In this document: positions 16,458 through 24,019 of the stretch, one piece after another
Layout of the letters: each line of letters starts with the position of its first letter
How positions within the stretch are numbered: the stretch's first letter is position 1
Assembly: GCA_017635675.1 (NCBI GenBank)
Contig: JAGBLA010000055.1
Coordinates: 1-64,000 of the forward strand
DNA: 64,000 nt
Source of the DNA: Ruminiclostridium sp.
GTDB lineage: Bacteria > Bacillota > Clostridia > Oscillospirales > Ruminococcaceae
Reading direction: 5' to 3'
The notes under the pieces: generated by a model
The model's database searches: none
The model's input: the letters and a program-made list of their open reading frames with translations, nothing else
What the model was told of the DNA's origin: nothing
Made by a program: the position numbers and the translations under genes

Positions 16458-16617
16458 AGGGTACCTCTAAAAACCCAATTTGAGAGAAAAAGAGCTATGC
16501 GCGCCGTCTGCTGCGTCAAGTCTCCTCACTGGGCGCCAGCCCGCTTTCGGAGCCTTTCCTTGTATCCGACACGCCTATCTCATTTTCTCTTTTCAAAGCG
16601 GTTTTTAGAGGTACCCT
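16458..16617. repeat. 160-bp MITE-like hairpin repeat, copy A
   Basis: The element begins AGGGTACCTCTAAAAACC and ends with the exact complement GGTTTTTAGAGGTACCCT. The inverted match continues inward imperfectly (GAGAGAAAAAGAGCTAT on the left, ATCTCATTTTCTCTTTTC on the right), so almost the whole unit can fold into one hairpin. A second copy of the same length lies at 19548-19707, roughly 90% identical by eye. No open frame is inside. Non-autonomous mobile element or dispersed structured repeat is the best reading. Confidence 0.85.
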
Positions 16618-16734
16618 AAAGATAACAAAACAGCGTGCGGCGGAATATCCCGGCATATTTATTCCCGTTATCTTCCCCATTTTCCTTTATCTGCATGGAG
16701 CAGTATGTAAATATATGTATTTACTCGGAAAACC

Positions 16735-16764
16735 TTGATTTCTTCCGCCGCAAAGTGTTATAAT
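16735..16764 (+). promoter_or_regulatory. promoter of the CAP-domain gene
   Basis: TTGATT (16735-16740), 18-base spacer, TATAAT (16759-16764), about 49 bases before the TTG start. Confidence 0.6.
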
Positions 16765-16812
16765 GACCTCACGGAGCAGCCCTTAGGCTGTATACGAAAG
16801 GAGGTCATACAT

Positions 16813-17451
16813 TTGAAGAAAACCATCAGAAAGCTCGCGGCTGTACTTGCCGCGGCAGTCATGACATCGGGAGCGCTTGCGGCAAATTCATCGGCACTCA
16901 CGCTTTGCATCGGCGGGAAGTGTTACAGCATTTCCATACCCTCGGATTGCAATATCCCTGTATTGAGATATTACATGACTCCCGCCGACAGCGTTGTCAA
17001 ACCTACTGATGACTGCACATCGGGCAGCTGCGCAGATATCTCTCCTGCCCCGTCAGCTCCGACAGACGGAGAGACCGTATCGTCCGAAGTGAGCGAAGTG
17101 CTTTCACTTGTGAACAGCGCAAGAGACAAAAACGGGCTTTCCCCGCTCACACTGAGCAAGGAACTATGCGCTGCTGCGGAGATACGTGCAAAGGAGACCG
17201 TAAGGTCATTCTCCCACACACGCCCGAACGGTACTTCCTGTTTCACGGTGCTGAAAGAGGAAGGTATAGCATACCGGACTGCGGGTGAAAACATAGCCTA
17301 CGGTCAGCGCTCGGCATCGGCAGTAATGAACGCATGGCTTAACTCTCCGGGACACCGCGCGAACATTCTCGGGAAGAATTTCGGCAAAATAGGTATAGCC
17401 TGCTATACCATGAATGGCGTAAAGTATTGGGTGCAGCTGTTCACGAACTGA
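16813..17451 (+). CDS. secreted CAP-domain (SCP/YkwD-like) protein
   Basis: The start is TTG 16813, with AAAGGAGG at 16797-16804; a longer frame from 16735 begins inside the promoter. The 212-residue product has a signal peptide (KKTIRKLAAVLAAAVMTSG, cleaved near ALA), a short Cys-containing linker and a C-terminal CAP domain from about residue 95. The CAP motifs are visible: VLSLVNSARDKNGLSPL, AAEIRAKE, SFSHTRPNG, AGENIAYG, MNAWLNSPGHRANIL and a final YWVQLFTN strand. Bacterial CAP proteins of this type occur in spore coats and cell walls; their activity is mostly unknown. It is a single-gene unit. Confidence 0.9.
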   Translation: MKKTIRKLAAVLAAAVMTSGALAANSSALTLCIGGKCYSISIPSDCNIPVLRYYMTPADSVVKPTDDCTSGSCADISPAPSAPTDGETVSSEVSEVLSLVNSARDKNGLSPLTLSKELCAAAEIRAKETVRSFSHTRPNGTSCFTVLKEEGIAYRTAGENIAYGQRSASAVMNAWLNSPGHRANILGKNFGKIGIACYTMNGVKYWVQLFTN

Positions 17452-17481
17452 ACGCAGACAGTCATATACTGTACATGAAAA

Positions 17482-17516
17482 AGCCCCTTTCCGCAAAGGA
17501 AAGGGGCTTATCTGTG
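17482..17516. terminator. terminator between convergent CAP and transporter genes
   Basis: Stem AGCCCCTTTCC (17482-17492) with GGAAAGGGGCT (17498-17508), loop GCAAA. The A-run before and T-rich stretch after allow use from both strands. Confidence 0.85.
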
Positions 17517-17548
17517 TTTTTCGAGTATGTACAGTGCCGCTTTGATGT

Positions 17549-18397
17549 TCAGAACATTCCCACAGCCTGAAATCCCATTATCCCGATGATACAGGCAATG
17601 CTTCCCGCAAGGTTGAGCCCCGTCGGTCGGGTACTTTTGCGGAAAAGTCCCACAATGAATATCACAATAAGTATCATAGGCGGAATGAACGCAAAATTTG
17701 TCAGGCTCTCGGCTGCTACCGCATTCTCACCCAGCAGTCCCAGAGCGTTCGGCAGCTTGCAGAGAAGAACTATCAGAACGCCTTTCATTCCTTCGGGACT
17801 GTTCTTTGCGATAGTCCATGGTTTCGCGGACGGCAGCATCACCAGCGCCAAAACGATAAGCGCGAACAGCAGCGTCATCGTTGATGATATGATACCCTCA
17901 GCCGCGTTCATCACAAATCCATAGATAAAGCGCGCCGCGAGGTACAATATCATCGGAACGGCTATCTTTTTATAATTCACCTTTTCCCGCCCCGATATGG
18001 CTATCATCACAAGTCCCGCCATAGTGAGCGCGATGAACAGCAGCTTGATGATATCTATGGATTGGCTGTAAATTATCACATCGGTGAAATATGACACGAA
18101 CAGCAGTATGCCGACCCATGCTTTAAGCTCGAATGCCGACATATACTCCAGTATCTTCGCGCTCATATCAAATTCAAGGTACTTTGAAAGCGCTATCAGA
18201 AGCACAAAAACCGGAGCGAGCCAGTTTGCAGTTATTGTAGTGTCCGCGAACGGCAGAAGCGGCAGCAAAAACAGCACTGTACCTGCCGCCATAAGGAACG
18301 TGAGCTGAGACCCGTTGTATTTTGCCTTGCTCACAGCATATTTATCATTCAGAGAGCAGATAGTGTAAAGTCCCACTACCGCCAGCATAAGTAGCAT
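17549..18397 (-). CDS. EamA/DMT-superfamily membrane transporter
   Basis: The 282-residue protein has about ten short hydrophobic segments in two halves, the layout of drug/metabolite-superfamily transporters. The first half includes VVGLYTICSLNDKYAVSKAK and FLMAAGTVLFLLPLLPF; the second includes YLAARFIYGFVMNAA and a final GLNLAGSIACIIGIMGF, resembling EamA repeat ends. The substrate cannot be predicted. It has its own promoter and converges with the CAP gene across a shared terminator. Confidence 0.75.
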   Translation of the reverse strand: MLLMLAVVGLYTICSLNDKYAVSKAKYNGSQLTFLMAAGTVLFLLPLLPFADTTITANWLAPVFVLLIALSKYLEFDMSAKILEYMSAFELKAWVGILLFVSYFTDVIIYSQSIDIIKLLFIALTMAGLVMIAISGREKVNYKKIAVPMILYLAARFIYGFVMNAAEGIISSTMTLLFALIVLALVMLPSAKPWTIAKNSPEGMKGVLIVLLCKLPNALGLLGENAVAAESLTNFAFIPPMILIVIFIVGLFRKSTRPTGLNLAGSIACIIGIMGFQAVGMF

Positions 18398-18431
18398 ATA
18401 ATATTCCTGCCTTTTTCAAAAGTCGAAAGAT

Positions 18432-18460
18432 ATTATAGCACAAAGGCAGGAAAAATGCAA
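18432..18460 (-). promoter_or_regulatory. promoter of the EamA-like gene
   Basis: On the minus strand TTGCAT (18460-18455), 17-base spacer, TATAAT (18437-18432), about 35 bases before the ATG. Confidence 0.7.
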
Positions 18461-18520
18461 GCTTTATCTCACAATTCTTTCACGGAAACCGGTTCGGTCC
18501 ACACAGACTTTCGTATTTCT

Positions 18521-19282
18521 TTACCAGATATCGAACTCGTCGTCACCGTTTTCACTGCTGTAAGAACGCTCTGTCCATATCTGATCGACCAGACGCGAGG
18601 AACGCATCGACATACTCCCGTTCGTACCGACTATTATGTGATCCTCAAGAGCTATCCCCATTCTCGCAAGGGACTCGACCATGAATTTCGTGAGCTTTAT
18701 ATCCTTCTTTGAAGGAAGGCATGTCCCGTGCGGGTGATTATGCGCCATTATCAGCCTGCTGTAACCATAGTCGGAAACAAAATTGAGAAAGCTTCCCGTA
18801 TTCAGAAGCGCTGCGCTAAGTGTTCCGCGGTATATCAGTTTCGGGCGCTCCATGATAAGCTCGTCCGTGACACCCGCGAAATACACCTCTTCCTTTATAC
18901 TGCTGCTGAACAGCGCCTCAAAGTATCTGCTCACCTTCTCGGTATCATTTATTGAAAAGCCTTTGCTTCCCCTTACTCCCGAACACGCATAGTACGCCGA
19001 AAGCTTCGGTATCATTTTCAAAAGTGACGCAGTATGCGCACTTACTCCCTTTATTGCTGTCAAGCTGTTGAACGAGGAATTGAACACATTGTAAAGGCTG
19101 CCGCCGCATTCGTTTATTATCCTGTGGGCAAGCTCGTTCGTATCTCCGCGCGGTATGGCATAGAATAAGAGCATTTCAAGGATCTCATGCTCCTGGAAAT
19201 CATAAAGATCGCTGTTGAGCATTCTCTTCTTCATTCGCTCTCTGTGACCCTTATGAAGACTCGGATCCCGTTTTTCCTTCAT
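18521..19282 (-). CDS. radC: RadC-family JAB-domain protein
   Basis: The 253-residue product has an N-terminal helix-hairpin-helix region (about 10-95, with SLTAIKGVSAHTA) and a C-terminal JAB/MPN metalloprotease-like domain. The metal motif appears as AHNHPHG followed by LPSKKDIKLT near residues 179-195, the RadC signature (H-x-H-P-x-G, then Asp). RadC proteins were once linked to repair, but their biochemical role is unclear. ATG 19282 is preferred over GTG 19291 because AAGGCGG lies 8 bases upstream of it. Spacing to a consensus promoter is normal. Confidence 0.9.
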   Translation of the reverse strand: MKEKRDPSLHKGHRERMKKRMLNSDLYDFQEHEILEMLLFYAIPRGDTNELAHRIINECGGSLYNVFNSSFNSLTAIKGVSAHTASLLKMIPKLSAYYACSGVRGSKGFSINDTEKVSRYFEALFSSSIKEEVYFAGVTDELIMERPKLIYRGTLSAALLNTGSFLNFVSDYGYSRLIMAHNHPHGTCLPSKKDIKLTKFMVESLARMGIALEDHIIVGTNGSMSMRSSRLVDQIWTERSYSSENGDDEFDIW

Positions 19283-19303
19283 CTGCCTCACCGCCTTTTT
19301 TTT

Positions 19304-19332
19304 ATTTTAGCACAAACTATATACCCTGTCAA
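19304..19332 (-). promoter_or_regulatory. promoter of radC-like gene
   Basis: On the minus strand TTGACA (19332-19327), 17-base spacer, TAAAAT (19309-19304). Confidence 0.75.
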
Positions 19333-19476
19333 TATAATGCTGTTTTTTAATTGAAGAAAAGAATAGATCCCGCACCTTGCTCTCTGCATTTTGCACAAAT
19401 TCAAAGGAGTAAAAAACAAATATATTTTCAAGTTGCACAAAATCGTCTTTTTGGATATTATGTGTCAAAACATTAC

Positions 19477-19506
19477 TTGATTTTGCAGGAAGTAATGTTA
19501 TATAAT
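19477..19506 (+). promoter_or_regulatory. promoter of preA-like gene, upstream of the MITE
   Basis: TTGATT (19477-19482), 18-base spacer, TATAAT (19501-19506). The coding start is about 250 bases downstream because the 160-bp repeat lies in between. Confidence 0.6.
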
Positions 19507-19547
19507 GATAACAGCAGTACGGCAGACTTGAACTGCCGCCTTATTTC

Positions 19548-19707
19548 AGGGAACCTCTAAAAACCCAATTTGAGAGAAAATGAGCTATCCACGCCGTCTA
19601 CTGCGTCAAACCTCCTAACCGGGCGCCAGCCCGGCTTCGTCGGCTTTCCTTGTATCCGACGCGGCTATCTCATTTTCTCTTTTCAAAGCAGTTTTTAGAG
19701 GTACCCT
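19548..19707. repeat. 160-bp MITE-like hairpin repeat, copy B
   Basis: This is the second copy of the repeat at 16458. It starts AGGGAACCTCTAAAAAC and ends GTTTTTAGAGGTACCCT, and is exactly the same length. It lies inside the predicted 5' untranslated region of the preA-like gene, so its hairpin would be part of the transcript. TC occurs on both sides and may be a 2-bp duplication. Confidence 0.85.
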
Positions 19708-19762
19708 TCAAAGTCCAATCCGGAACATTTATGCCTGAACACTATGAAAGGAAGTGACAGAT

Positions 19763-21262
19763 ATGAAATTTGAAAACAAGATATACCGCTCGGAAGCTGT
19801 AAACTGTGTATTGTGTGCGGACGCCCGCTGTGAGCAGGCCTGTCCCGCGAAGCTGCCCGCAAATGTCATTCGCGGGATATGGTTCGACAACAGCAGATGC
19901 ACTGCGGCAAAGCTGCCTGAGACAGCACCGTGCGCAGAATGTCCCGCACAATGCGAGAAAGCTTGTGTAAGGTCGGGAAAAGTGCCGATACGGTCGCTTA
20001 TGATACGTATGTATGACGAAGTGAGACCTGCGCTTACGATCTCCGCGCCCTCCGACAGCAGCAGGCTTAATACCGACTTTTGCGGGATACCGCTCGAAAA
20101 CCCGTTCCTGCTGTCCTCTTCGGTCGTCGCGAGCACTTATGATATGTGCGCGAGAGCTTTCGAGGCAGGCTGGGCAGGCGCAGCTTTCAAAACGATATGT
20201 TCAATGGATATTCACGAAGCGTCTCCTCGTTTCTCCGCAATTAAGGGAATAAGCGGCGAGATAACAGGTTTCAAGAACATCGAGCAGCTTTCCGACCACA
20301 GCGTAGCGGAAAATATGGCGATATTCCGTAAGCTGAAACAGAACTATCCGACCAAATTCATTCTTGCTTCCATAATGGGCAAGGACGAGGCGGAATGGGA
20401 GGAGCTTGCAGGGCTGTGCGAAGAAAACGGAGCAGACGCAGTTGAACTGAACTTCTCCTGCCCCAATATGGCAGAGGGCGGTCTCGGTTCGGATATCGGT
20501 CAGGTGCCGGAGCTTGTGGAGCGGTTCACCCGTGCAGCCAAACGAGGCTGCAAGATACCTGTCCTCGCAAAGCTCACACCGAATGTGGCTTCAATGATAC
20601 CCGCAGGAGAAGCGGCAAAACGAGGCGGAGCGGACGGTCTCGCCGCAATAAACACGATAAAGAGCATCACAGGCGTAAATCCGCACACATTAGTCGCCGC
20701 TCCCGCTGTACGCGGACGATCGGCACTCGGAGGTTACAGCGGTAATGCGGTAAAGCCCATAGCGCTCCGGTTCATTGCTGAGCTTGCAAGCGACAGTAAG
20801 CTTGTGGGTATGCACATCAGCGGAATGGGCGGGATCGAAACATGGCAGGACGCACTTGAATTCATTCTGCTCGGCTCAGGTTCTGTTCAGGTGACCACGG
20901 CAGTTATGCAGTACGGTTACAGGATAATCGACGATCTCACAAGCGGGCTTAACTATTATCTCGCAGAAAAGGGGTATAACAGTGTCAGAGAGCTTGTCGG
21001 ACTTGCTGCCGATACGGTCAGCGCATCGACCGATGTTCTTGAGCGTGACACCGTTCTGTTTCCGAAGTTCGACCATACAAAATGTATCAGCTGCGGCAGG
21101 TGCTTTATTTCGTGCAGCGACGGCGGTCACAGCGCAATTACCCGTGACGGGGACGGTAAGCCTAAGCTTGACGGCAGTAAATGCGTAGGCTGTCACCTGT
21201 GCCTTCTGGTCTGTCCCGAGAAAGCAATAGGAACAGCCAAAAAACGGATAACCCGCAGATAA
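19763..21262 (+). CDS. PreA-like dihydropyrimidine/dihydroorotate dehydrogenase-type flavoprotein with Fe-S domains
   Basis: The 499-residue protein has three parts. Residues 15-80 are a Cys-rich domain (C15, C18, C23, C27P and a second set ending CPAQCEKAC), like the N-terminal Fe-S region of PreT/glutamate synthase small subunits. Residues about 100-420 are a DHOD/PreA barrel, with NPFLLSSSVVA, the substrate loop NFSCPNM and a GMGGIETWQDALEF segment near the FMN site. The C-terminus holds two 4Fe-4S motifs (CISCGRCFISC and CVGCHLCLLVCP). PreA reduces uracil or thymine with an NADH-oxidising PreT partner; no preT is adjacent here, so the electron donor is unknown. ATG 19763 is chosen over GTG 19754 because AAGGAAG is well spaced to it. 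Confidence 0.82.
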   Translation: MKFENKIYRSEAVNCVLCADARCEQACPAKLPANVIRGIWFDNSRCTAAKLPETAPCAECPAQCEKACVRSGKVPIRSLMIRMYDEVRPALTISAPSDSSRLNTDFCGIPLENPFLLSSSVVASTYDMCARAFEAGWAGAAFKTICSMDIHEASPRFSAIKGISGEITGFKNIEQLSDHSVAENMAIFRKLKQNYPTKFILASIMGKDEAEWEELAGLCEENGADAVELNFSCPNMAEGGLGSDIGQVPELVERFTRAAKRGCKIPVLAKLTPNVASMIPAGEAAKRGGADGLAAINTIKSITGVNPHTLVAAPAVRGRSALGGYSGNAVKPIALRFIAELASDSKLVGMHISGMGGIETWQDALEFILLGSGSVQVTTAVMQYGYRIIDDLTSGLNYYLAEKGYNSVRELVGLAADTVSASTDVLERDTVLFPKFDHTKCISCGRCFISCSDGGHSAITRDGDGKPKLDGSKCVGCHLCLLVCPEKAIGTAKKRITRR

Positions 21263-21492
21263 TACTATAATACAATATTATATTATTTTTAATGCGGCAA
21301 TCAAACGGTTTGACTTTCGTTCATTTTCCCTGCCGAAGGCGGTGGTCAGAAACGTAAAGCTTTGACTGTAAAAGATCGGTTTTATGCCGAAGTAATAAAA
21401 AACAATTCTTATTATTTCCAGTAATATTGCTGTATCATCTCGCCATAATACTCTTGCAGGGACAAAACGCTCCTGCAATATGGAATAGAAAA

Positions 21493-21512
21493 GACCGGAA
21501 AATAGTCCGGTC
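21493..21512 (+). promoter_or_regulatory. hairpin just upstream of the SASP ribosome site
   Basis: GACCGGA (21493-21499) pairs perfectly with TCCGGTC (21506-21512), 7 bases before TTGGAGG. It could influence translation of the spore protein or be an mRNA 5' structure; there is no T run. Confidence 0.45.
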
Positions 21513-21532
21513 AATCATTGGAGGAAACGATA

Positions 21533-21712
21533 ATGGCAAGCAACAGAAAAAACAGCAATTTAAACAATATCAAGATGCAGGCAGCTAACGAGGTAGGCGT
21601 TCCGCTCAAGGATAACGGCTACAACGGCGACCTTACTTCCCGTCAGGCAGGCTCCGTAGGCGGTCAGATGGTCAAGAAAATGATCGAAAGCTATCAGAAC
21701 ACAGCAAAGTAA
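21533..21712 (+). CDS. alpha/beta-type small acid-soluble spore protein
   Basis: This 59-residue protein matches the spore-core DNA-coating family: an N-terminal MKxEAANEVGVPL-like stretch (here KMQAANEVGVPL, about residues 15-26), a central GYNGDLTSRQAGSVGGQMVK block with the family's Gly-Asp-Leu-Thr-Ser-Arg-x-x-Gly-x-x-Gly-Gly signature, and a helical end KMIESYQ. Such proteins bind and protect DNA in dormant spores. Start ATG 21533 follows TTGGAGG. The germination-protease site expected in the first helix is not obvious. It is a single gene, probably under a forespore sigma factor, and ends at a strong terminator. Confidence 0.93.
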   Translation: MASNRKNSNLNNIKMQAANEVGVPLKDNGYNGDLTSRQAGSVGGQMVKKMIESYQNTAK

Positions 21713-21728
21713 GCTCTGATGCTAAAAA

Positions 21729-21762
21729 GCCCTCGTACCTTATGGTACGGGGGCATATTTTT
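21729..21762. terminator. terminator between SASP gene and convergent capD-like gene
   Basis: Stem GCCCTCGTACC (21729-21739) with GGTACGGGGGC (21744-21754), one G-T pair; an A5 run lies before and a T5 run after, so it can serve both strands. Confidence 0.85.
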
Positions 21763-21768
21763 ACTGCG

Positions 21769-23817
21769 CTAAACCGCGGCTTTTTCTTTTTTATCCTCTG
21801 GCGGCATATCCAATTTCCCGTAACCGGAGAGATAAAGATCGGCAGAAGGCTTGTCCGTCGGCGTATCGACAGGCTTATAAGTAGATACTACCTTCATCAC
21901 ATACTCTCTGATGTTTTCCTTGTTCCTGTATGCCGCATCTGTGATCTCGCTTATATCTTCAAGGAACTCATCAACACGGAAGGGTATCGGCTGACCGATA
22001 TGTATAAGATCGTTGTCGGTCTTTCTTAGCCCCTCCTCGGACATGAGTTTCTCCTCGTAAAGCTTCTCACCGGGGCGAAGTCCGCTGTACTCGATCTTGA
22101 TGTCAACATCGGGCTTGAACCCGCTGAGCTTTATAAGATTGCGGGCAAGGGTATCTATCTTCACAGGGCTTCCCATATCAAGCACGAATATCTCTCCGCC
22201 GTGAGCATATGTCCCGGCAAGCATTACCAGGCTGACCGCCTCGGGTATCGTCATAAAGTACCTTATTATATCCGGGTGTGTGACAGTCACGGGTCCGCCC
22301 TTTTCTATCTGCCTTTTGAATATCGGAATGACCGAACCGTTGCTGCCGAGAACGTTGCCGAAACGCACCGCCACAAATTCAGTTTTTATATTTCTGAACA
22401 CATTCCCGGTGCCGTCCTTGTCGGCGTTCTCTATCCCGCTGTGTGTGAAGAGCTGCGGAAGCTCGTCCGCCTTCCCTGCTTTGATCTTCTCGTCAAACGC
22501 CTGTATCACCATTTCGCAAAGGCGCTTTGACGCTCCCATGATATTCGTGGGATTTACCGCCTTGTCGGTGCTTATCAGCACGAAACGCTTGCAGCCGTGT
22601 GTCATTGCCGCATAAGCTGTCTTGTATGTACCGCTGACATTGTTCTTTATAGACTCGCACGGGGAGTCCTCCATAAGCGGGACATGCTTGTGCGCTGCAG
22701 CGTGATAAACTATATCCGGGCGGTACTTTTCAAACAGTCCGAATATCCTTCGGCTGTCGCGCACGGAGCCTATCAGCACCTTTAGATCAAGCTGCGGATA
22801 TTTTTCTTTTAGCTCAAGCTGAATGTCATAGGCGTTATTCTCATAAATATCGAATATTATCAGCTGTTTCGGGCTATGAGCGGCTATCTGCCGGCACAGC
22901 TCCGAGCCTATTGAGCCTCCGCCGCCTGTAACGAGCACGACTTTACCGTTGATAAAATCGAATACCTCTTTCATCTCCGCTTTGATAGGCGGACGTCCGA
23001 GAAGATCCTCCACGGAAACATTCTTCATATCGGATACGGAGACCTGACCGCTCACAAGCTGATACAGTCCTGGGAGCTGCTTTAATTCGCAGTTCGTCTC
23101 GCTGCATATATTCAGTATATCACGTTTCTGCTCAACGGTAGCCGAGGGTATAGCAAAGAATATCTTGTTCACATTGTATTTTGCGACATTTGCAAGGATA
23201 TCCTCTCTTCCGCCCACGATAGGAACGCCCTCGATGAACTTGCCTTTTTTGTTGGGGTTATCGTCAATGGCACATACTACCTTATCATTGACCTCGCTGG
23301 TGTTTCTCAGGTCGCGTATTATCATCTGTCCCGATGCCCCTGCTCCGATCAGCATTACTCGCCCGTCTGTCTCGGAGCTTCTTCTGTTGTTCTTCAATAA
23401 CAACAATAATCTGTAAGAAGCTCTTATGCCTGTCACAGCAATACATTGCAGACATAATCCTATAAGATAGTATGATATTGGCATCCGCCGGAAAAATATA
23501 GTTATACCGAAGATGTGGAGCACAGACATACAGAATGATATGCCGAATATCTGTACTATCTCATTATAGCTTACAAAACTCCATATCATCTTATAAAAAC
23601 GGAAGACATAGAAAACTCCGACGCAGACAACAGCATATATCGGGCAGAATACAAGATATGCACCAAGCAGATCGTCCGGGATTAGCGAATAAGTACAGTC
23701 GAACCTGAACCAGAGCGCGAGAAAATATGAAAGCAATATTGCCACGATATCATACAGCATAAGCATAGGTGTAAGAACTCTCCTGTCGGAGAGAACCCTG
23801 TACGCTTTACCGTGCAT
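21769..23817 (-). CDS. membrane-bound nucleotide-sugar 4,6-dehydratase (CapD/WbpM type)
   Basis: Proteins of this type make 4-keto-6-deoxy amino sugars for surface polysaccharide at the inner membrane face. The 682-residue product begins with four membrane helices (about 15-130). A CoA-binding-like Rossmann domain follows (MLIGAGASGQMIIRDL, near 155), then the extended SDR domain with GGGGSIGSELCRQIA (about 296) and the STDKAVNPTN and MGASKR motifs, where Met replaces the usual catalytic Tyr, as is normal for this family. Between that motif and VAVRFGNVLGSNGSVIP is a stretch of about 35 extra polar residues (around 455-490) not usual for the family. A Pro/Lys-rich tail ends the protein. It is a single-gene unit with a near-consensus promoter. 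Confidence 0.92.
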   Translation of the reverse strand: MHGKAYRVLSDRRVLTPMLMLYDIVAILLSYFLALWFRFDCTYSLIPDDLLGAYLVFCPIYAVVCVGVFYVFRFYKMIWSFVSYNEIVQIFGISFCMSVLHIFGITIFFRRMPISYYLIGLCLQCIAVTGIRASYRLLLLLKNNRRSSETDGRVMLIGAGASGQMIIRDLRNTSEVNDKVVCAIDDNPNKKGKFIEGVPIVGGREDILANVAKYNVNKIFFAIPSATVEQKRDILNICSETNCELKQLPGLYQLVSGQVSVSDMKNVSVEDLLGRPPIKAEMKEVFDFINGKVVLVTGGGGSIGSELCRQIAAHSPKQLIIFDIYENNAYDIQLELKEKYPQLDLKVLIGSVRDSRRIFGLFEKYRPDIVYHAAAHKHVPLMEDSPCESIKNNVSGTYKTAYAAMTHGCKRFVLISTDKAVNPTNIMGASKRLCEMVIQAFDEKIKAGKADELPQLFTHSGIENADKDGTGNVFRNIKTEFVAVRFGNVLGSNGSVIPIFKRQIEKGGPVTVTHPDIIRYFMTIPEAVSLVMLAGTYAHGGEIFVLDMGSPVKIDTLARNLIKLSGFKPDVDIKIEYSGLRPGEKLYEEKLMSEEGLRKTDNDLIHIGQPIPFRVDEFLEDISEITDAAYRNKENIREYVMKVVSTYKPVDTPTDKPSADLYLSGYGKLDMPPEDKKEKAAV

Positions 23818-23891
23818 ATAACAGCTTCACCTCTATCTGTTATTATTATAAAAATACTTTAAGACATTTTGATTATAAACTATACTAAGAT

Positions 23892-23920
23892 ATTTTATCA
23901 CATCTTTACATAAAAGTCAA
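23892..23920 (-). promoter_or_regulatory. promoter of the capD-like gene
   Basis: On the minus strand TTGACT (23920-23915), 17-base spacer, TAAAAT (23897-23892). Confidence 0.65.
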
Positions 23921-23970
23921 TACATTGACATATATTTCAATCGTCAATAAGCAATTAATCGTATGTTTAC

Positions 23971-24005
23971 AAAAAAATCCCTCTGACTTTGACTGCCAGA
24001 GGGAT
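23971..24005 (-). terminator. terminator of the chemoreceptor gene
   Basis: On the minus strand a 9-bp stem (ATCCCTCTG/CAGAGGGAT) ends in seven Ts, directly after the coding sequence. Confidence 0.9.
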
Positions 24006-24019
24006 AGCTGAGATAATTA

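Noticed and set aside
19351..19560. 69-codon plus frame before the preA-like gene
   Set aside because: It spans the promoter and enters the repeat; no ribosome site and no domain.
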